DNA of 64,000 nucleotides from Alnus glutinosa (Eukaryota > Streptophyta > Magnoliopsida > Fagales > Betulaceae), in assembly GCF_958979055.1 (NCBI RefSeq), contig NC_084894.1, forward strand, positions 6,073,501 to 6,137,500, read 5' to 3'. The position numbers and the translations under genes are program-made. Positions 36,336-47,894 of the stretch are shown in pieces (within the stretch, counting starts at the first letter, position 1; every line of letters begins with the position of its first letter). The notes below the pieces were generated by a model. That model worked only from the letters and a program-made list of their open reading frames with translations, made no database searches and had not been told where the DNA came from.

Positions 36336-37927
36336 TTAAGCATACATTGAAAAGCCTGGATTTACAATGGTGAAACCCCCATCTACAAAAAGATTATGCC
36401 CACTCACGTAATTCGACTCATCACTTCCAAGATAAAGAACAGCTTTAGCCACGTCCTCTGCCTTGAGAACTGTACCTTTAAGGTTGGAATAAACACGATG
36501 AATTCCATCATCGTCCAGCCTAAAGAAATCTTTTGCTAATGGCGTGGGAACTACGTACGGTGATACACAATTCACACGAATGCCAAACTGTCCGAGCTCC
36601 ACAGCGGTGTTTCTCATCAATCCCACCACGCCATGCTTCGAGCTCGTGTAGCCATGCGATGCAGAGCCTCCTACAGTTGAGCACACACTAGCAGTTGTAA
36701 TTATGCTGCCATGGCGAGCTGGGATCATCACTCGAGCGGCGTGTTTGGTGCCGAGGAAGACACCCACGAGGTTTATGCCAACGACTTGCTCAAATTCAGC
36801 CTTGGTAATTTCAAGGATGTTCGTTTTGGCTACTCCAGCGATGCCAGCGTTGTTGAACATAATGTCCAGCTTTCCGAATTTGGAAACAGAAAGGTTAACG
36901 GCGTTTTCCACATCTTTTTCCTTGGTAACATCACAATGGACGAAGGACGTGGATTGAGAGTTTAGATCTTTGCATACAGAGTGACCCAAGTCATCTTGGA
37001 TATCTGCAATCACAACTTTTGCTCCATGCTTCGAGAAAAGTCTTGCTGTTGACTCACCAATGCCGCTAGCCCCACCGGTGATTAGTGCTACTTTTCCTTC
37101 TAGCCTGTGACATTTTCACACGATATATATATATATACACACAAAAAGCATTGCATGAAATGTCCAAAAAAGCAAAAAAGAAAAATAGTTTAGGGTTAAA
37201 TATTATTTAGTCCCTAAATTAACAAGCATTTGTGATGTGGCACTATAAACTGACAACTCATATGATATTGACAACTCATATGATATGGTCATCTAAATTA
37301 CCAATTTAATAAGAAGTAGACACTCCCTTTGGAGATTCTGTCTTCTTGGACGGAAAACTGGTCACGTGCGTGGCACGTGACTAATTTGACCTAATTCTAC
37401 CCATTTTATCCTTGTGGGATTCCAATGACATTTCCTTCGACCTTCGACATATGCTATCACCATGGATGTTGATCTCAAGAACAAGGCCAAATACGAGCTT
37501 CGACACTAGTGTGGATTTTCAGGGTTTGGGTATTTGGATCCATTTTATTGGTTTGGTTTGCTTGTTTGGATCCATTTGAGGGGAAGAAAACCATGGTGAT
37601 AAAAAGCAATAAAAAAAAAAAATCATTGAAAATTAATCTTATTGAAGTACAGAATAGAATAAATATATAATGTGTTGGAGTTTATATTGAAAAAAAAAAA
37701 TGAAGGTTTACTAAATTTGTTGCACAACAAAATCAAAATTCATAGAGTGATTCAATAATTTTGTTTAACTTTTTAACATACTGTTTAATTTTGTCCATTT
37801 ATTTACTTAATATAATTATGATTTCACAAATTTGCTGCCATGAAATCATGTGGGCGTGCAAGATATATATATTAGAACTTTTCTCTCACCTTCTTGCAGC
37901 AGCCGAGACTAAGGAGACACTTCCCAT
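36336..37927 (-). CDS. SDR copy B: short-chain dehydrogenase/reductase (SDR110C)
   Basis: Exon 1 is 37890-37927 and exon 2 is 36336-37104, with the same splice sites and lengths as copy A, giving 268 residues. TGGASGIG, Asp47, NNAG, Ser152, Tyr165 and Lys169 are all present. Distinctive residues are SVCSTVGG around the catalytic Ser, KDFFRLDDDG, and SNYVSGHN near the C-terminus; the SVC, FF and SNY features recur in copy D. The intron (785 bp) shares the insertion seen in copy A. About 1.5 kb separates it from copy C upstream. Probably functional; substrate unknown. Confidence 0.93.
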
Positions 37928-39441
37928 GGCCGGCCGACTGATCTCCGAACCTAGCTCCACCGGGAAAAAAAAAATGAATATAAAAGATGAACCCCAAGTA
38001 CCTTAATCAAATTGCCTTTTAATCTCTCCTTCAAAGTAACATACTTATATAGACGGAATTTGTTGTCACTAGTACCGTGCCCTAATAGTAGTGGTCACAC
38101 ATTTATCACGAAAGTTGGTTTCTTTTAAAATTTACAGTAAACGTACATCACTATCATCTATTATTGATTTCACGAGACTTGTCATTTACTTATGAATTAT
38201 ACATTTTTCACGTGACATGTTGCTTCACAATTGATTTTGGATTGTTGTTCTGAGTCAAGAAAAGTACCTGCCGATCTGTCAATGGTATGAGTTGCATAAA
38301 AAAGTAATTGATCGAACGGTGGAGCGTGAAGCCGTGTTAGATGAAATTGAAAACCCAAGTGACCGATCTACACCGTAAGAAAAGATAATATATAAAAGAG
38401 TTGAGAGGAAGAAAGAGAGACATAAAATTAAGATGGTTGATTCGACCTATAATCTACGTCTATACATCAAAGCTTTTTATTTGTTACATCTTTTCTTGAT
38501 TTATTTTATTGTATACAAGACTCTATTTATAGAGAAAATAGTCTAAACGTTACAAGTCTCTTATAGTACTTTTACATTAACAATAATAAATCTAATTTAT
38601 TATCTTGTAACTCTTGTCTCTTGAGTGATTTTAACTCTTGTCCCAATATACACAAATATCATTTTATGCCTGCAATTGAGCGCAATAATTGATTTAACGA
38701 GAACAACTTCAATGAGCAAGAAGGATAAAAATAAAAATCAAGTAGTAATTTGATAAAGATTCAGAATTCATAGGGTGATTCAATAAGTTTTCTTTAACAG
38801 CTTTTTAACGTACTGTTTAATGTTAAATTACCATTTATCCCAAAAGTTTAAGTTGATAAGAATAGATAAATTTAATCATTTAATCAAAATTTAACACTCC
38901 CGCTCAATTAAGTGTGGATTCAAACTCCTGAGGCCCAACACGAGAAATATTTAATTGAAATGGGAGGTAAATGAAAAAGACTGGGTTCGAACTCAAGACC
39001 TCTGCTTTGATACTATGTTAAACTTCATTTTTTAGGCCCATTAGTACTAACTATGTCTCTTTTACTTTCCTCCCATTTCAAAATTAGTAGTGCATATAGC
39101 AAGATTAAGAGCTAGTAGTGATGCCTAACCTCCATCATAGTTCATATTGATCAGTGGAGTTCAATCTAGCTGTTTTGGCTTCAATGATTTTGAGAGAATG
39201 GGTTTTAGTTTAATCTAGCTGGTCGGCCTCTAACCGATGGGGGTCCAAGAGTCCACCGTCATACAAAACTACATTAATCATAGCAGTCAACAGTATCCCA
39301 TATTCATGAGCATTTGACTGAGTAATTTAAATCTTAACTCTCTGGATCAAGACAAATAGACTGAGAGCATTTGACGATCCTTTAGTAAAATAATCTCAAA
39401 TCAAATAAACTGCTCAATCGATCTCATTTAATTTATTAGAA
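37928..39441. other. Spacer between SDR B and C
   Basis: The first 200 bases are the promoter of copy B. 39130-39440 is the 3' flank of copy C and matches the 3' flank of copy B (36040-36335). In between, 38860-39020 holds a dispersed plant repeat (AACACTCCCGCTCAATTAAG...GGGTTCGAACTCAAGACC...GATACTATGTTAAA). No gene seen. Confidence 0.5.
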
Positions 39442-40598
39442 TTAAGCATACATTGAAAAGCCTGGATTTACAATGGTGAAGCCCCCATCTACAAAAAGAT
39501 TATGCCCACTCACGTACTTCGACTCATCACTTCCAAGATAAAGAACAGCCTCAGCCACATCCTCTACCTTGAGAACCGTACCTTTAAGGTTGGAATAAAC
39601 ACGATGAATTCCATCATCGTCCAGCTTATAGAAATCTTTTGTTAACGGCGTGGCAACCAAATGCGGCGACACACAATTTACACGAATGCCAAACTGTCCG
39701 AGCTCTACAGCGGTGTTTCTCATCAATCCCACCACACCATGTTTCGAGCTCGTGTAGCCATGTGGTGTAGAACCTCCTACAGTCGAGGCCGTGCTAGCAG
39801 TTGTAATTATGCTACCCTGGCGAGCTGGGATCATCACACGGGCGGCATGTTTGGTGCCGAGGAAGACACCCACGAGGTTTACGCCAATGACTTGCTCAAA
39901 TTCAGCCTTGGTAATTTCACGGATGTCGGTTTTGGCTACTCCGCCAATGCCAGCGTTGTTGAACATAATGTCCAGTTTTCCGAACTTGGAAACGGCAAGG
40001 TTAACGGCGTTTTCCACATCTTTTTCCTTGGTGACATCACAATGGACGAAGGACGTGGATTGAAAGTTCAGATCTTTGCATACAGAATGACCCAAGTCAT
40101 CTTGGATATCTGCAATCACAACTTTTGCTCCATGCTTTGAGAAGAGTCTTGCCGTTGACTCGCCGATGCCACTAGCCCCACCGGTGATTAGTGCTACTTT
40201 TCCTTCTAGCCTGTGACATTCTCACATGATATATGCTAATGTTACAGCACATGCAAAGTAATGCATAGAATGTCCCTAAACATATTGTTTAAGTTATGGA
40301 GAAATGACTGTTTCCTAAAGCTTTTTCCTTGTCGGCCAGGTTATCGTATCATCATTGATCTGTCCAGATTTTGTCAATTTGTTTTACAGAGTCTCTATAC
40401 AATTACAATTACAACTACATATGATCTTTTTCTGTATGCATGCAATTGAGCGCAATAATCGATTATTTTTCCATTTATTTACTTAATGTAATTCTTGTTT
40501 CACAAATTTGCTGCCATGAAATGCATGTGGGCAGGCAAGATATTAGAACTTTTCTCATACCTTCTTGCAGCAGCCGAGAGCAATGAGAAACTTCCCAT
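39442..40598 (-). CDS. SDR copy C: short-chain dehydrogenase/reductase (SDR110C)
   Basis: Exon 1 is 40561-40598 (MGSFSLLSAAAR plus two bases) and exon 2 is 39442-40210, giving 268 residues; the intron is 350 bp and lacks the insertion of A and B. All catalytic and cofactor residues are kept. It differs from A and B in NNAGIGG, KTDIREITKAEF, STASTVGGSTPHG and PHLVATPLTKDF; the changes near the substrate loop suggest it may prefer a different substrate. The 5' half matches the 5' half of copy D closely. Confidence 0.93.
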
Positions 40599-40691
40599 GG
40601 CGGCCGACTGATCTCCGAACCTGTATCGGAAAAAATGAAGAACAACCCCAATTAAGACCTCCAAATTGGTTTTTAATCACTCTCATTATAA

Positions 40692-40700
40692 CTTTTTATA
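40692..40700 (-). promoter_or_regulatory. TATA box of SDR copy C
   Basis: TATAAAAAG on the minus strand, about 95 bases upstream of the start codon. At the matching place upstream of copy D (45191-45200) the sequence is GCGAAAAAAA, so the box is absent there. Confidence 0.55.
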
Positions 40701-41754
40701 GACGCAATGTCACAACATGTGTCATATCAAGCACCGAATAGTGAGTAAAAAAAAATTACTGCTTTCCACATGGACGGCAGCGGCCATTCAAGATCATGTA
40801 AAGTCATATGTTGACGAGGGCCAGAAGCACGACCAAGGCCACCAATCACCATCGTAGCTTGTACGAGGATGATGATGAGATGGAAGCTCTTGCGAAAACA
40901 TGTAAGAAATAAGTGTCACATTTTTCATGTTGGCCGGCCGGTTGCTTTTTCTACTATGTATTTTTGTATTTGGGCAAATTCAAGTAATCGTCTGATTTTA
41001 TAGAAATAAGCATCACATTGCCTTTTACATTATAGTTTACAATTTTGTGATTAACGTAATAAGTGTCATATAGAGCATTATTACGTTAGTTTGTAAATAT
41101 AATAATTGTCATATATACTATCAGTTGTGAGCCTATATTTTAGTGGCTAACGTAATAAGTGTCACATAAACTATCAAGTCAATTTGTACGAAACTAAGGA
41201 AAAATTGTTAATTTGGTTCATACAGTTTGAAGTTGTGACAAACTAATCGCTCATCGCAATTTAAAAAGTGACTTAACATTCCTTGAGATAAACAACAAAG
41301 AACAAAAAAAAGGGCCATTGCCGTTAGAAATGTTGATGGAATCCATTAATGCATGTGTCACATTATCACCAATCATATTGTAACATACGTCACTTCAAAA
41401 AAAAAGTGGTGAAGCCACACCTTTGGGGAGCCTGAAGGTAGCTGTTTGGGAATGATCGACTTTATTTTTTTAGTAGTTAAGTATCACGTCAATTTGTAAA
41501 ATAACTCATAATAAAAGTTATATCCGTTGATCGCTCTACATATTCAGTGTACCACAAGAATTTTATAACATGGCGTGATCTTTTTTGGTGTACTGAATAT
41601 ATTTATGTAGACCAGATAAGTAGATAGAGACCATTTGCTTTATCCTCGACAATAGAAAAGTAGAGAATCCAGATTTTGGTACTGCTCCCTCCACTATCAT
41701 ATTATTTGATAGATTTTTTCTTTCAAAAAAACATCATCATCATCATAATAATAA

Positions 41755-42463
41755 GGAAAAAAATACAATATAGTCTTTAAACTATCACTCTTTTTTCAGA
41801 TGGCCTCTCAAACTATTAAGGTTTGCACTCTGACCCCTCAAACTATCAAAATCTTTGAAAAATATTCATTTTTACAGATATCCTCATAATACCCCTGTCA
41901 CGTGTCATTTTTTAATAAAAATTCAAAAAATAAATTAATAAATAAACTAAAACTTTATTTCTTATTTTTATTTTTATTTTTTTAAAAAAGGTGGGTGTTT
42001 GGGGTGGCTTTATTTCCCAACCGTGACCCGATCTTCAGGACACCCCTCAGGTCACCGTCCGTTTGCAATGTTGTGATGACCGATTTTATAGCCCGGTTCG
42101 GCGAGTTCCGATTCATATTTGAATCATTCAAAATCTTGGAAAGATCAATATCATAGACATCGAAAGATAAGAAATTAGTCCTGTCCGCATTCGGAGAGGC
42201 GGGAATGAGTTCGTCGAGTTTCAAGCGTGCATCGTCCAACGACAATGCCGGAAAGAAGCGGTACATCCTCCGCTTGATCGCAATATTTTTTTAATTTTTA
42301 ATTGAAAAATGACGTGTGGCATGTGTATTATGAGGATATTTCGCTAAAAGTTGGCATTTTTCAAAGGTTTTGGTTGTTTGGAGGGTCAAAGTGCAAGTCT
42401 TAGTAGTTTATGGGCCATCCGAAGAAATGGTAATAATTTGGAGAGCTAAATTATATTTTTCCC
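41755..42463. mobile_element. MULE-type element carrying an open frame (Pack-MULE-like), copy 2
   Basis: Same 709-bp length as the copy at 33988, with the same 9-bp duplication TAATAATAA at 41746-41754 and 42464-42472. It arrived here by segmental duplication, not by a new insertion. Confidence 0.8.
41982..42266 (-). CDS. Unidentified open frame inside the Pack-MULE-like element, copy 2
   Basis: 94 codons from the same Met. About three replacements and a few silent changes separate it from the copy at 34194-34499. No recognised domain. That both stay open is weak evidence, as the duplication is recent. Confidence 0.4.
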   Translation of the reverse strand: MYRFFPALSLDDARLKLDELIPASPNADRTNFLSFDVYDIDLSKILNDSNMNRNSPNRAIKSVITTLQTDGDLRGVLKIGSRLGNKATPNTHLF

Positions 42464-42651
42464 TAATAATAACTATAATAAAAAATGATAAACAGTGATT
42501 ATAAGCAATATTCCACCATGACATAAGCGTTTGTCTCCTCTTTTTGTATGCAAGAACAAAGAGAAAATTTGTCTGAACTTGCTCTTAGAAGGGCACATGA
42601 AGAAAATGTGTGGACTAATAGTACTTAAGCTATAATATTGGACTAATAGTA

Positions 42652-43308
42652 TGTTGGGAATAAATCTTACTTCGACCAGCTCAAGGAGAGATGGGGAATT
42701 ATCATTCCCCATGCCTAAGTTGGACCAGGATCAAGTTGTACCCGACTAGGTACAAGAAGCCTGACCAGACTGGAGATGAACTGATCGGGCACTCACATTT
42801 AGGTGTGTGCGCTGTTCAAAGTAGAGAGCGATTCGATCAACAAGACTCGCAGTACAAAGTACACATGGCCTGACAAGTATGAAGGTTTAGTAGTTAAGGT
42901 CTTGTCTGAACACTATGCCAAGTTACTGTGCACATCGTACCGAATCATTGTTCATCCCATACCGTGATGGTCAAAAATCCCAAAAAATCTGGGAGGTATT
43001 GTTCCAGCAAAGTATCCCCACTCAATCTAACACGCCAATAAATACATGACTCGCCCAGGTATTGGGGGGGAATTTTTCTTTTTTTTGAGCTCTCACCTAC
43101 AACTTGCATGATTTAAGCATTGGAGGAAGGATTGTCGGCCAACCCCCGACGAGTCTTTGTTGTTTTGCAAGTTCCCTGGAGGACTGACTCGAGCCATAGG
43201 AGGACCCACCCAAGCTATCGAGGACCCGATCCATCGAAGGACCGAGCCGAGCCACTCAGAAAGCTAATTAGGAGCAGAAATATCACCATACCGGGAACTA
43301 TACCAATA
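42652..43308 (+). mobile_element. Solo LTR (Gypsy-like), copy 2
   Basis: Twin of the LTR at 34885, in the same place within the duplicated spacer, with the same TAGTA duplication (42647-42651 and 43309-43313). Confidence 0.85.
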
Positions 43309-44075
43309 TAGTACATCATTGAATGGAGGGTTGGAACTAATTAATTCCTGAGATTGTCTGCTCAATTTTTGCTTATTTTTCCTTCCTTGATGGATTAAGA
43401 TTTTAAAAGGGCATTGAAATAAAATAATGGATGTTTTTGTGATTAATATTTGATTAAGACTGATAAATTTCCTCCTTACAAAATAACTGGCCACTAACCT
43501 GCTCTTTCACTCTTATTTCCCATGCATGATCGGGTCAAATAGTATGTATGTAGCACACCCTTTGTTTTAAACCCTAAGATTAATATACTATTTTTGAGCA
43601 TAAGATGGATTTGTGATCGTTTGAGAAAGAGTGATGTTTCCTAAGCCTTAATTTGATTATGGCCGGATTTCTGCCAAAATTGAGGAATTGATTGGGAGTC
43701 GTTCATCAGGGGTTTATTTCTTGCCTTGAAAGTTTGAAAGTGCCAAGGAGTACCTAGTAGTAACTAAGAGATGGGAAACATTATGGAAATACATACTTCA
43801 TATCAGTGGAGTTCAATCTGGCTGTTTTGGCTTCAATGATTTTGAGAGAATGGATTTTGAGAGAATGGGTCCAAGAGTCCACCATTATACAAAACTACAT
43901 TAATCGATCATAGCAGTCAACAGTATCCCATATTCATGAGCATATTTGAATGTGAGTAATTTAAATCTTAACTCTCTGGATTAAAACAAATAGACCGAGA
44001 GCATTTGACGATCCTTTAGTAAAATAATCTAAAATCAAATAAACTGCTCAATCGATCTCATTTAATTTATTAGAA

Positions 44076-45093
44076 TTAAGCATACATTGAAAAGCCTGGA
44101 TTTACAATAGTGAAGCCCCCATCTACAAAAAGATTATGCCCACTCACGTAATTCGACTCATCACTTCCAAGATAAAGAACAGCTTTAGCCACGTCCTCTG
44201 CCTCGAGAACTGTACCTTTAAGGTTGGAATAAACACGATGAATTCCATCATCGTCCAGCTTAAAGAAATCTTTTGCCAATGGCGTGGGAACTGCGTACGG
44301 TGACACACAATTCACACGAATGCCAAACTGTCCGAGCTCCACAGCGGTGTTTCTCATCAATCCCACCACGCCATGCTTCGAGCTCGTGTAGCCATGCGAT
44401 GCAGTGCCTCCTACAGTTGAGCACACACTAGCAGTTGTAATTATGCTGCCATGGCGAGCTGGGATCATCACTCAAGCGGCGTGTTTGGTGCCAAGGAAGA
44501 CACCCACGAGGTTTATGCCAATGACTTGCTCAAATTCAGCCTTGGTAATTTCACGGATGTCGGTTTTGGCTACTCCGGCGATGCCGGCGTTGTTGAACAT
44601 AATGTCCAGTTTTCCAAACTTGGAAACGGCAAGGTTAACGGCGTTTTCCACGTCTTTTTCCTTGGTGACATCGCAATGGACGAAGGACGTGGATTGAGAG
44701 TTTAGATCCTTGCATACAGAGTGACCCAAGTCATCTTGGATATCTGCAATCACAACTTTTGCTCCATGCTTCGAGAACAGTCTTGCCGTTGACTCGCCGA
44801 TGCCACTAGCTCCACCGGTGATTAGTGCCACTTTTCCTTCTATCCTGTGACATTCTCACACGATATATGCTAATGTTACAGCACATGCAAAGTAATGCAT
44901 AAAATGTCCCAAAAAAAATAAATAAATAAATTACAAACAAAAATAGAATCCAATGACATTTCCTTTACTTTTCCCTAAACATATTGTTTAAGTTTTGGAG
45001 AAATGACTGTTTCCTAAACATGTGGGCATGCAAGATATTAGAACTTTTCTCATACCTTCTTGCAGCAGCCGAGAGCAATGAGAAAATTCCCAT
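44076..45093 (-). pseudogene. SDR copy D: mosaic SDR110C gene with a premature stop
   Basis: Exon 1 is 45056-45093 (MGIFSLLSAAAR plus two bases) and exon 2 is 44076-44844; the lengths and splice sites equal those of the intact copies. An in-frame TGA at 44472-44474 replaces Arg137 (CGA in copy B), just before the catalytic Ser, Tyr and Lys, so only the cofactor-binding half would be made. The change is a CpG-type transition and everything after it stays open, so the loss looks recent. Exon 1, the short intron (211 bp) and the first half of exon 2 resemble copy C; from about 44515 down to the stop codon and on into the 3' flank it resembles copy B. The promoter also lacks the TATA box seen in copy C. 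Read-through or a rare functional allele cannot be excluded. Confidence 0.88.
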
Positions 45094-45848
45094 GGCGGCC
45101 GACTGACCTCCGAACCTGTATCGGAAAAAATGAAGAACAACCCCAATTAAGACCTTCGCCAAATTGGTTTTTAATCACTGTGACTATTACTTTTTTTCGC
45201 AATATCACACCATGTGGTCCATATGTCATATCATGCACCGGATAGTGAGAAGAAGAAAAAAAAAACTCCTGCTTTCCACATGGACGGCAGCAGCCATTCA
45301 AGATCATGTCAAGTCATATTTTGACGTGGGCCAGATACTCGACCAAGGCCATCCTAGCTTGTACTAGGATGATGATGAGATGGAAGCTCTTACGAAAACA
45401 TGCAAGAATTAAGTGTCACATTTTTCACGTTGGCGGCCGCTTGCTTTTTCTACTAGGTATCCTTTTGTTTGGAAAATGATAAATTTACAATACCACCACA
45501 ACAAGTGCACAACACCCTTTCATATGGAATGGACTCTACACACTGGGGTTCACCCCATGTGAGAGGGTATTGTGCACTTGTTGTTATAGTGTTGTCTAGA
45601 AATCAAATTCCTGTTTGTTTTTGGACAATTCAAATAACTGTTTGAATTTTATAGAAATAAGTGCCACATTGATTTTTACATTATAGTTCACAATTTAGTG
45701 ATTAACGTAATAAGTGTCATATAGAGTATTATTACATTAGTTTGTAAATTTAGTAATTGTCGTATAGACTATCAACTGAGAGCCTATATTTTAGTGGTTA
45801 ACGTAATAAGTGTCACATAAACTATCATGTCAATTGGTACGAGACTAA

Positions 45849-46860
45849 TGCTCCGTTTGTTTCGGCGTAAAATGATTTCTGGAAAATGATTTCGGTATTT
45901 TCCGGTGTCTGGTAGGGGCGAAAATAATAGTCAACTAGAAAATGATTTCTGTTTGACCAAAAATGCTTAGTAAATTTCGGAAAATGATTTACGCTTTTTA
46001 AAAGCGTAAATCATTTTCCGAAGACGTCTAACGCGGTCGATTTATTTTAAACAACGCAGTCGACCTTCACGTTTAAGCAGCCGACCACCATCGAAATTTT
46101 GCCCGTATCAAATTCCGACAACATCCGGATAATGTCGTCGGAATCTGGCGACGGAATCCGGCCACCTTCGCCGGAATCCGGTCAACCCAGATTCCGGCAA
46201 CCAATCTGGCCGGATTCCGGCGATCTGGCCGGATCTGGGCAGACCGGCCGGATTCCGGCGATCTGGCCGGATCTGGCCAGTCCGGCCGGATTCTGGAGAT
46301 CTGGCCGGATCTGGCCAGATGGCCGGAATCCGGTCGGTCTGGCCAGATCCGACCAGATCGCCGGGATCCGGCCGGCCTCTCTGGCCAGAGCCGGCCGGCT
46401 CTCTGGCCAGACCAGCCGGATCTGGCCGGGATCCGGTCGGTCTGGCCAGATCGCCGGGATCCGGCCGGTCTGGCCAGAGAGCCGGCCTGCTCTGGCCGGA
46501 TCCCAGCCGGCTCTGGCCAGAGAGGCCAGATTCCGACAAAACTGTCCGGATTCCGGCCATTATCTTGAATTTTGACTGTATTAACCGAAATCAAGTAAAA
46601 ATGATCAGAATCTTGTCGGTCAGTGACGGAATCTCGTTATCGATGATTTTTATATTATTTTATATTAATATTTATATGTTTTGAATAAAAATTAATTTTT
46701 ATAGGTTAATATGTTTGAATGAAAATATAAAAAATATTTGTAATTTTCTGTACGCGCCAAACACCGAAAAATGCTTTCGGCGAAAAATATTTTCCAGAAA
46801 AATGACTTCCCTGAAACCATTTTACGACGGAAACCATTTTACGTTGAAACAAACGGAGCA
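45849..46860 (+). mobile_element. Harbinger-like non-autonomous element, 1012 bp
   Basis: Starts TGCTCCGTTTGTTTCGGCG and ends GAAACAAACGGAGCA, with TAA on both sides (45846-45848, 46861-46863). The matching site in S1 (near 33410) reads GAAACTAAGGAAAAATTG without the insert, confirming a 3-bp TAA duplication. The core (46140-46560) is a dense CCGGATCTGGCC minisatellite. No transposase. Confidence 0.92.
46140..46560. repeat. CCGGATCTGGCCAGA minisatellite
   Basis: Irregular tandem array of units such as GGCCGGATCTGGCCAGA and GGCCGGATTCCGGC, strongly GC-rich. It gives open frames of about 150 codons in several frames on both strands purely through its repeat structure. Confidence 0.9.
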
Positions 46861-47894
46861 TAAGAAAAAATTGTTAATTTGGTCCATATGGTTCGAGATT
46901 GTGACAAATTAATTGTTCATCGTAGTTTAAAAAGTGACTTAACACTCCTTGAGATAAGCCAAAAAAAAAAAAAAAAAAAAAGGTCATTTCCAATAGAAAT
47001 GTTGATGGAATCCATTAATGCATGTGTCACATTATCACCGATTATATTGTGACACATGCCACTTACAATAAACCAAAAAGAAAAAAATAAATAAAAAGTA
47101 GTGGTCGAGCCACGCCTTTGGGCTGCCTGAAGGTAGCCGTTAGGGAATGATCGCCTCCATTTTTTTAGTGCTTAAGTATCACGTTAATTTTTGAAAAATA
47201 ATAAAAAAAAAATTATAATAAAAGTTGTACCCCCCATTTACCGCATGTTAAAAAACAAATGACATTGAAATAAAGAGTCTGCTAGCACTGTAATTCCACT
47301 AAACAGATAGTACTGAAGCATATAGCCTCGTTCAAGGCGTGATCATTTTTAGGTGCACTGAATATGTAGAGCAAATAGGCAGATACAGAGCTTTCGCTTT
47401 TTCCTTGACAATAGAAAAGTAGAGCATCCAAATTTTGGTACTGCTTCCTCCAGTACTATTATATTATTGGATACATTTTTTCTTTCAATTAACATCATCA
47501 TCATAATAATAATAATAAATAAATAAATGATAAACAGTGATTACAAGCAATAATATTCCACCATGACAGAAACGTTTGTCTCCTCTTTTTGTATGCATCA
47601 TGAACAAGAGAAAATTTGTCTGAACTCGCTCTTAGAAGGGCACATGAAGAAAATGTGTGGAGTAATATTGGATTAAGACTGGCATCTTTTCATTGGAATT
47701 TAAGGCACATATTTTGGTCATGCAGCTACAAATCCTTAATATGGCTCTCATGGAAACATCATTGAATGGAGGGTTGTGACTAATTAAACCCTGAGATTGC
47801 CTGCTCAACTTTTGATTATTTTTCCAATTCCTTGATGATGGGTTAGGATTTTAAAAGGGCATTGAAATAAAATAATGGATGTTTTTGTGATTAA

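Larger units (their letters stand above)
33055..36735. repeat. Segmental duplication, copy 1 (spacer S1 plus 3' part of SDR B)
   Basis: Nearly identical, with a few percent or less difference and small indels, to 40831-44480. It contains the Pack-MULE-like element, the solo LTR, the 3' flank and the 3' part of the SDR gene. A third, diverged copy of the outer spacer sequence starts at 45338 and lacks both insertions. Confidence 0.85.
40831..44480. repeat. Segmental duplication, copy 2 (spacer S2 plus 3' part of SDR D)
   Basis: Matches 33055-36735 closely in order and content, including the Pack-MULE-like element and the solo LTR. Main difference: a deletion of a few dozen bases near 43860. 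Confidence 0.85.

Noticed and set aside
38980-39020. tRNA-like GGGTTCGAACTC motif
   Set aside because: No acceptor or anticodon arms can be folded around it; it belongs to a dispersed repeat ending GATACTATGTTAAA that recurs near 10905.
39661-40140. 159-codon open frame on the plus strand across SDR copy C, and similar ones over A, B and D
   Set aside because: Antisense shadows of the conserved SDR coding exon.
46073-46684. Several overlapping open frames of 120-173 codons on both strands
   Set aside because: They arise from the GC-rich minisatellite, which lacks stops in many frames; composition is only G, A, R, P, S, D and L repeats and no domain is visible. The same applies to 23269-23826 and 48212-48519.
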